Part shown: one piece after another, positions 57,531 through 64,000 of the stretch
Layout of the letters: the number at the start of each line of letters is the position of its first letter
How positions within the stretch are numbered: the first letter of the stretch is position 1
Source: Polyodon spathula
Taxonomy: Eukaryota > Chordata > Actinopteri > Acipenseriformes > Polyodontidae
Reading direction: 5' to 3'
Length of the DNA stretch: 64,000 nt
NCBI RefSeq assembly: GCF_017654505.1
Contig: NC_054537.1
Coordinates: 78,282,118-78,346,117 of the forward strand
The notes under the pieces: generated by a model
Seen by the model: only the letters and a program-made list of their open reading frames with translations
The model's database searches: none
What the model was told of the DNA's origin: nothing
Program-made: the position numbers and the translations under genes

Positions 57531-58080
57531 AAAGAAGTGTCCTGCCCCTTTGTTTATATTACTTGTATTATTGTTATAATTTCTGCATTTGTACATGACG
57601 GCGAAAAGCCAATATTATTTGTATTATGTATTGTTTGGCCATACAAGCGAGACGCCGTCCACCAGGTTATTGTTTATATTTTAGAATTACCTTGTGGGAA
57701 TGCGTGACTGATCAGCTACTACATATTTCATTAGCTCAAAGTCATGCATCCGTTATTTAACCTGTGCAAAATATGACTGAGGGATAATAACATAATTGTT
57801 AGCCAGTTAATGCCTCGGTCACCACTATAAGAACCTGCAGCTTAGGCTGCACGGTGAAGGGTGTCAGAAGCAAGACAGGAGACGTGAGTCTGAATTAATA
57901 GAGAACAATTTCTATATTTAGAATGTACTTGTTTAGTGTTTCATGTTCCGTTTTGTTTTGGCCTTTGTGCCCTTTTGTTTTGAGAGTGTTGTTTTTTGTT
58001 TAAACCTTTTATTTGTGTTCACTAATAAAAAGCAGAGTGCTGTCGCGTCTCAGTTTCAGTATGTGCATGGCAAATAGTAC
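57531..58080 (+). mobile_element. LTR-like segment, plus orientation
   Basis: Starts TGTGAAAGAAG directly beside the hAT relic. It has a TATA-like ACTATAAGAACC at 57824 and a polyadenylation word CTAATAAAAAGC at 58021, with a T-rich stretch between. The right end is probably one of the CA dinucleotides between 58060 and 58085. No target duplication could be confirmed. An inverted repeat (57775-57782 and 57813-57820) lies 5 bp upstream of the TATA-like box, as in the other LTRs of this window. Confidence 0.5.
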
Positions 58081-58431
58081 ACACAGGCATACCATAGAGC
58101 TGTACAGTTTCATTAATGTGATTTTATTTGTATGAAATAGAAATAATAATTATGACTTTTTTTTTATTTCTTAAGAATATTGTAAAAATTGAGTCAATAT
58201 CAAATGCCCTTGTGGAAACAGCTTTCACCCAAGTTGCTCGTCTCAAAGACGATACCTGAAACAGAATATTACTAAAACTGCTTTCAACTATTATGTACAT
58301 ATGGTCAGGACTGCTCTGGAACCTCTGCATTATTTAGTTCTCCCCAAGAACTGATGGCCAAGTCTGATTCCAGCATGTACAGCAATTAGCTGTTGCTGTT
58401 GGAAAATGTGTTCTTTTCGTGACCAACAAAA
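58081..58431. other. Unassigned DNA
   Basis: No gene recognised. Confidence 0.4.

Positions 58432-58494
<63 letters not shown>
58432..58494. repeat. (CT)n(AT)n microsatellite
   Basis: A few CT units then about 27 AT units. Confidence 0.95.
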
Positions 58495-58496
<2 letters not shown>

Positions 58497-61400
58497 AAGT
58501 CTCTTCTGTTTTGATGTTTGGGTTGTTGACACTGCAACGATACAACACAGACCAGTGCAGTGATCTTTTTTTCAAATGACCTTTTCTTATGTTATGAATA
58601 ACTATTCTCTGAAGACAGCTTTTAAACGTTTATATTCAAACAGGTTTGTTAGGTCTGTATACGTTTTTACAGTTACAGTATTGTATATCCACCTCTCACC
58701 ACCACCCCTCTGTTAATTAAGTGGTGATTGGGCTGCTTTTGGACTGGATTTTGGGGAGCTTTGGGCTATGAATCTGCTGTAAAATCTGGCCACTCTGCCC
58801 AGTGTTGTTTTTTAAAAAATGAAATTATGAGAAAGATATTCCTGCTGTTGCTGTAGCTCTCCTCCTTGGTTTTTAATTATTAAATATATCCATTGTGAAA
58901 ATATCTATAAATATTTGTAGGTAATTCCAATAGTAAAAGGTAAAATGAGAAGTATACCTATTTAGTGCATCTGAGTGGCAAGAAGGCTACAATGAGAGTG
59001 GTTCTTGCAGATGAAACTGCTTTTGGTGAATGAAATATAACTGGTGTGCAAGGCGAAATAATGTTGTAAAGAGTCATCAAGGAGTCATATTTGTGTGTAA
59101 TATGAACATGATAGAACAGTGAAGCTTTACATTTGTGTAAATTATTCTCACACTACATTGCGTAAATTCTGGCATCACTTATTCTATGTTATTGGAAATT
59201 CATATATCAGATTATTGGAACCACTGAAAAAAAAAAAAAAGTTATAATCTATTTTTTGACCTTAAGTCTTCTCTTTAGCTTTACATTTTAATCAAACAGT
59301 GGTACCATGTTCATTTTCCTGTGCCCAGACACCTTGACCTAAATTTTATCTTCTTCAAAAATTAAATCATGATAAATGTGTGTTTGTGTATAGTTAACAG
59401 TTTTGTTGGAAACCAACCAAAATAGTTTCCATTCAATCAAAATTAGTTTACACCAAATTAAAAGACAAATGAGAAATCCATTATACAAGGATAAAAACTA
59501 AGAATTAAAATATAAGAAAGAACTAAAAGAGCTTTATGTACCTGTTGAAATTGACCTTTTTTATTAGAATTAATATTATGGCTGTGCTGAGCAACGAGAA
59601 CAAACAGATATTCGTTACGAGTAGTAATTAAACTGCTGACAACATTATTGAATGTTCAAAATATACATAGTAAGAAAATATTGGTCATAGAATCAATTCC
59701 AAAACCCTCTGCAAGTTATTAAAGCAACCTGTGGTTTACTTAGAGCAAGAATATATTTTAATATATTGAATTGCTTTGAAATAGTTTAATTTTGAAAAGA
59801 ATGTGTTTTTTTTTTAATATACTCTAGTTCCTGAGAAACTAATAGCAGTGCATTTTCACCGGTCTTTATGGGAAAAAAAAAAGTAAAGATGGTCTTGATT
59901 TTCTTGGTCAGCTACAGTAGGTCCATAAAAAAAAAAAAAAAAAAAAAAAAAAACATTTTCGAAATTATGTTTAATTTTATTGCAAAACCAGTTACTGTAA
60001 TTTGGATTTTATAGATCAATATCTTGTGATGTGTTAAGAGGTTATGGATTAAGTAGCATTCTGTGGCTCGGAGGCAACATATGTTACACCCTTGCTGCGA
60101 ATATAAAACATGATACAGTACCTAATATTTGATAAATATGAAATATTTGACACAAATTTTAATATCAACACAAATGTGCATTTGACCTAGACCTACATAT
60201 GGGAATATTGTATTACTATTTTGTCGAGGCAAGCCATTTTATTGCAAATGCTTTGTAATGCATTTTGATGAAAAGCAAAGTCTGTCCACGCATCACTTTC
60301 CAAAGAAAGTTTTTTGGTAAAGGGTGTCTGAGCATTTTAAGGTTGCAGATTCAAAGCAGTGTTTAGCCTAATAACAGAAATCCCCACCTAACTAGTAAAT
60401 ACATAATAATAAATATTGCACAATAACAAATTATATGAGACAGACCTTCAAAACCTTAACATCCTTGTTAAATAAACACTTAAGCACTGTTTTGCAGCAT
60501 GTCTGGTTTTAGCCCCGCTCACGTCCGGTGACTATGATTTTGAGTAATGGGTTCTCTCCTTTCTTCTTTTCTCCAATTTATCGTCAATCTATTATCAGCT
60601 GTCTAAGCCCTTGATGTAAAAAAGCATAACATCAGACATCTGTGACAGGAAAACATTATTTTGTTAGCTTGACTAAACAATAAACAAAGTAAGAAATCTT
60701 CATGAAACATAACATGCAAATTTGTAGTTGGATGGATATATACTCTCCTTTCTCAGTTACCCAGATTTTATTGACTTTTAAATAAACAAGTCCATAAGGT
60801 TGAGTATTGGCCTGGACATACGATCCTGTGATCATTTTCTTAATGTTTACACTTTCTTATGGCAAAAACTAAAATGTTTTAGTTGTAAATAACAATTGCT
60901 GTCAGACTTATAACAGATAATAAATTAATAATCATTATGATAATAGTGGTTTACACATGTTAGCCAATAATAAACTTTCTCATAAAAGTTTAGACTAAAA
61001 ACATATTTTATATTATTCCAGTAAGGTAAATACAATACCTGTACCAATGAGAGGACAGTATAACAGTTTGGTAGTGTATACAAATGCAATGCTTGTTGTG
61101 AAACGGCATTGTAATATTTTGGCTGATGCTTCTGCCTTTCCTCCATACCTGTTTTGAAAGGTATGACAGAAATAATTTAGTACAAGCAAAGAGTAATAAA
61201 TTACACACATCTGAAAATATAAAAAGCATTCCAAAACTGCCAATTTAGAATATATATTTAACTGGCATTAACGATTTAATAATCTTTTAAAGTTTTGACA
61301 CAGAAAAGGGGTTTGGATGCAAAAAAAATGGATTGTTAGGTGATTAAAATGCTGTTTCATTTGTACCTTGGCATTTTTTATCTACAGAAACACTGTTTAG

Positions 61401-62100
61401 ATAATTGTTTTTTAGATAATTAAGGCATAGTAATATTAATAGATCAGGTAAATAAGTTGGGCTATTATGTTATAGCTGTGTGGTAAGGCAATTATTACCG
61501 CACGGTCATGTCACTTCATTCAGCCAATCACAGCACTTTATTTATCCAAGCCATTTTATAAAATGTATTAGTCAGCAGAAAATACTGGAATAGTATGCAT
61601 TACCAACACAGTTCTCTGCTCACAGTTCCTCAGCTGATTACTACAATCACTGATCCAGAATGACCATACATTACAGCATACCTTGGAGGTCCTGGAGGAT
61701 CTGCAGTTTCTGTGTTTTTAGGGGCATCATTGACTAATGAGGCTGTATCTAAATCCAATTCTTACTGCCATATTTTTTTTCTAGGTTGACCCCGTTTCGA
61801 TGTATAATCACTGCAACAAAAGTAAGATATAATTGCATATCATTAGCTTTCCTGAGGCAAGTTATTTGTGTGTCACTACTAAATAACAGTTTTTATTAAT
61901 TACATGTGAGACATGTGCATATTCATCTAGGTACCTTATTTTTTTATCATGGTATTCATTTACAGCAGTATAGTATGGTTCAACTTGTTTTGCCACATTA
62001 CAATAACGTAAAATGTAATTTACTAAAGCATATTGTTTAACAATGTCTTGCACATCTGACAAATGTAAGTTACAAAAAATATTATTTTCTTTTCTTTTAT
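58495..62100. other. Unassigned AT-rich DNA
   Basis: No coding domain or transposon end recognised in 3.6 kb. There is an A run of about 25 near 59929. This is the longest featureless part of the right half. Confidence 0.4.
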
Positions 62101-62327
62101 CTCAGTGTCACAAAGATGGCTGGAGTGAGGGACATTAGAACAGAAACCAGGAAGCAGGAAATAAACAACAGAGAGGTGGAGTTTTGGGGAAGCTGAGTGC
62201 TTGCTTAATGAACAGACAGTAAATAAAAAGGTTGTAACAAAAACAGCACAGGCACGTGAGGCCAAATTAAAGAGACAAACAAAACGGACTATACAGACAA
62301 AACATGGTGAGCTTCTATTTTACCTAC

Positions 62328-62328
<1 letters not shown>

Positions 62329-62356
<28 letters not shown>
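62329..62356. repeat. (ATT)n microsatellite
   Basis: About nine units inside the LTR; the other copy has only short interrupted AAT there. Confidence 0.95.
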
Positions 62357-62358
<2 letters not shown>

Positions 62359-62434
62359 TCCATCTACAATCCCATTCTCCACTCACCGAACACACAACCT
62401 CGAGTGAGTGAAAACATGCAGCTTTTATGCAGCT

Positions 62435-62482
62435 GTACCGAGACTCAATTGCTAATCAGTCATTCAATTGGAGTCTCGGTAC
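62435..62482 (-). promoter_or_regulatory. Inverted repeat next to LTR TATA box, second copy
   Basis: Arms GTACCGAGACTCAATTG and CAATTGGAGTCTCGGTAC are complementary with one bulged base. The TATA-like word (GCTTTTATGC on the plus strand at 62421-62430) is 4 bp away. Confidence 0.85.
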
Positions 62483-62811
62483 AACTGCACATGAATTAAT
62501 AAAGTGCAATTCCCTGTGCTCACATATTATTACTTTTTATTTGCACGTGAAGTGCTGTGCAATCCTTGTGCCTAAAAACAAATATACATTTTAAACACTT
62601 GTGTTACACAGACCTGTTTATATCCCATGTACCAATGACTATACACCAACTTTAACACACAACATACAACACAAAATACACACAGGGCCGGGCATTTTGC
62701 CACAGACCTCTAAAACATGTTTCACAAAGCAACAAAGTACAAAAGTCTACAACAGTTTGCCATTACTATATATTACAGGTTTACTGCATAACTTTACTCC
62801 AAGAAAAATGT

Positions 62812-63160
62812 GAAGTGACTGTGCTGTGTTGCATACAGGAGGGGTATGTTTACATTCAGCAGCTACGTGACATGTTTAGTGCGTGCACCACCAGTAATTT
62901 GAGAGTTGATCAAATGCTTTCTTGTTCTTGAATACCTGTTATTAAATACAACATTTAGTTCAATACTAGAATTGTGTGTTTTATTTAAAGAAGAACTGCA
63001 CACATTAGAGGTATGTATTAAAATGGGGGTGTGTTTAGGCAGATGCAGGATTCTGATTCGGTTCACCGAATCCTAAGTATTCAGCCGAATCCGAACCCTG
63101 CTCAAAAAATAGGTATTTGGGCTGAATCTGAAACCGAAGCCTGGATTCAGTGCATCCCTA
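62812..63160. mobile_element. Second copy of the hAT mini-element, truncated
   Basis: Ends at TGGATTCAGTGCATCCCTA, the complement of the start of the element at 5407, and follows its first 350 bp closely in reverse. Shared words include GTGCGTGCACCACCAGTAAT and CCGAATCCGAACCCTGCT. The other terminus is missing. Confidence 0.85.
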
Positions 63161-63680
63161 ATGTTTATTGCTAGTCTGAATAACATTTGAGCCATACATT
63201 ATGTTCACCTAAAGCGCTCTTTTATTTTCCACCAACTATTCAAAGAACATATAATAAATACCCATATTTTTTACGTGGTGACAGGGACCCATTACATCAA
63301 TCTGCTCAAATCACTTGAATAAATCCAAACACGGTGGGTAGCTGACAATGACTTTTTATTTATTTATTACTTAATTATACACTACAAGAAATTAATATCA
63401 ATCTTAATGTAACATCAATAAAATATTGTTTCTAGTACCTAAATTACCATGTTTATTAAATATTAGACACAGCGATTAGCAAATGAGAAAATACTGTGTA
63501 TTATATGTTATTTAGCTAAGTAGCGATTTGTTCATGTATATGGATTTTTAAAGTAGTCAGCACTTGGTGATTTATTTATGTAGAAATGTATGTTTTGGTG
63601 GTACATTTAGGTCGTTTTTTTTTAATAAATGTTGAACTCTGTCAACTGTAGCTAGTCATATACATCATGTCTAACTTTGT
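63161..63680. other. Unassigned DNA
   Basis: No gene recognised. Confidence 0.4.
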
Positions 63681-63682
63681 TT

Positions 63683-63778
63683 TCTTTAAATGTATTTCTG
63701 TAGATAATTCCAGAGAAACTAGAGGAAGACTTGTTGTCCCCCGAGATGTCAAGAGTTGGACAGTGGAATGAAAGGATA
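63683..63778 (+). other. Possible short host exon
   Basis: A pyrimidine-rich tract ends in TATTTCTGTAG, a splice-acceptor-like sequence. An open stretch follows that encodes IIPEKLEEDLLSPEMSRVGQ and then WNERI, before a donor-like AT|GTATTT. The encoded peptide is balanced and non-repetitive, unlike the transposon relics. I do not recognise the protein, and the donor is weak. Confidence 0.25.
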
Positions 63779-64000
63779 TGTATTTTTTTCCAAATGTTTA
63801 ATATTAATCATGAACATGGAGAAACATTTAGAGAAAGCAATTAGCAGTGGGAGAAAAGTTAAATATTAGTAGGTTAAATTTAGCTACACTATTAAATTTA
63901 AGGTGGTAAATACTCATATAACATATGTATACAGTACATGTATGTATGCATGTGTGTATGTTTGTATGTATGTGGTATGTGGTCCAGTGGTCAAAGCCCA

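Larger units (their letters stand above)
62106..62704 (-). mobile_element. Second copy of the 21995 LTR family, minus orientation
   Basis: On the minus strand it starts TGTGGCAAAATGCCC and ends CTTTGTGACA. It follows 21995-22611 through words such as GGATATAAAC, GTCTGTGTAACAC, GATTGCACAGCACTTCACGT and TTCGGTGAGTGGAGAA. The flanking pentamers CTCAG and GACCT do not match, so the duplication is lost or the ends are recombinant. A (TTA)n array (62329-62356) sits inside. The TATA-adjacent inverted repeat is kept with a different stem sequence. Confidence 0.85.

Noticed and set aside
61480..61700. Segment with CCAATCACAG and TTATAAAA words resembling a promoter or foldback repeat
   Set aside because: No complementary arm and no start-site context; short words like these are expected by chance.
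1..64000. CRISPR array, bacterial operon, tRNA or rRNA genes
   Set aside because: The sequence is a vertebrate repeat-rich region; no spaced identical repeats, clover-leaf A/B boxes or rRNA motifs were seen.

Overview
This is an AT-rich vertebrate intergenic or intronic window with no intact host gene that I can recognise. Reading frames rarely exceed 150 codons, introns cannot be resolved, and almost everything recognisable is a relic of a mobile element. The mix fits a fish. It includes PIF/Harbinger, hAT of the CGGBP1-like type, piggyBac, Tc1/mariner, pogo/Tigger, TNP2-like and Crypton-like DNA elements, RTE- and L2-type LINEs, a DIRS-type gag, and several solo LTRs, with long (AT)n, (CA)n and (AAT)n arrays. 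A non-teleost ray-finned fish such as a sturgeon or paddlefish is my guess; the sequence alone does not prove it.

Layout. 1-9.7 kb: unassigned DNA with a Tc1-like end (2.6 kb), an inverted 5' end of an LTR retrotransposon with a tRNA-Leu type primer-binding site (3.9-4.8 kb) and a complete hAT mini-element (5.4-6.2 kb). 9.8-17.5 kb: a MADF fragment, a Crypton-like recombinase relic, a Tigger relic, a Harbinger transposase and, in the opposite direction, a DIRS-type gag relic, then a short L2 scrap. 21-23 kb: a piggyBac-type mini-element with TTAA duplications and a solo LTR with a perfect 5-bp duplication. 30-33 kb: an RTE reverse-transcriptase relic, then a TNP2-like transposase with a probable nested hAT scrap, then a run of 47 G. 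34-41 kb: another solo LTR, two piggyBac-type elements and a Harbinger relic. 43.6-44.3 kb: a third solo LTR.

44.7-48.0 kb is the most interesting segment. It is a decayed but long coding relic of a metazoan protein family I know only as 'uncharacterized' proteins. The C-terminal half carries, in order, the acidic positions of a FEN1/XPG-like PIN nuclease. An L2-type LINE end cuts it off. 50-64 kb: a Tc1 end, two piggyBac-type relics, a Tigger 5' end, a near-perfect foldback hairpin, a hAT transposase relic, a fourth LTR-like segment, a second copy of the first LTR and a second copy of the hAT mini-element. A possible short host exon lies close to the right edge.

The genes do not form a pathway; the window is a record of nested and neighbouring insertions. 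One pattern crosses families: in four LTRs an inverted repeat sits 2-6 bp upstream of the TATA-like box. Its stem sequence differs from LTR to LTR, yet it stays self-complementary.
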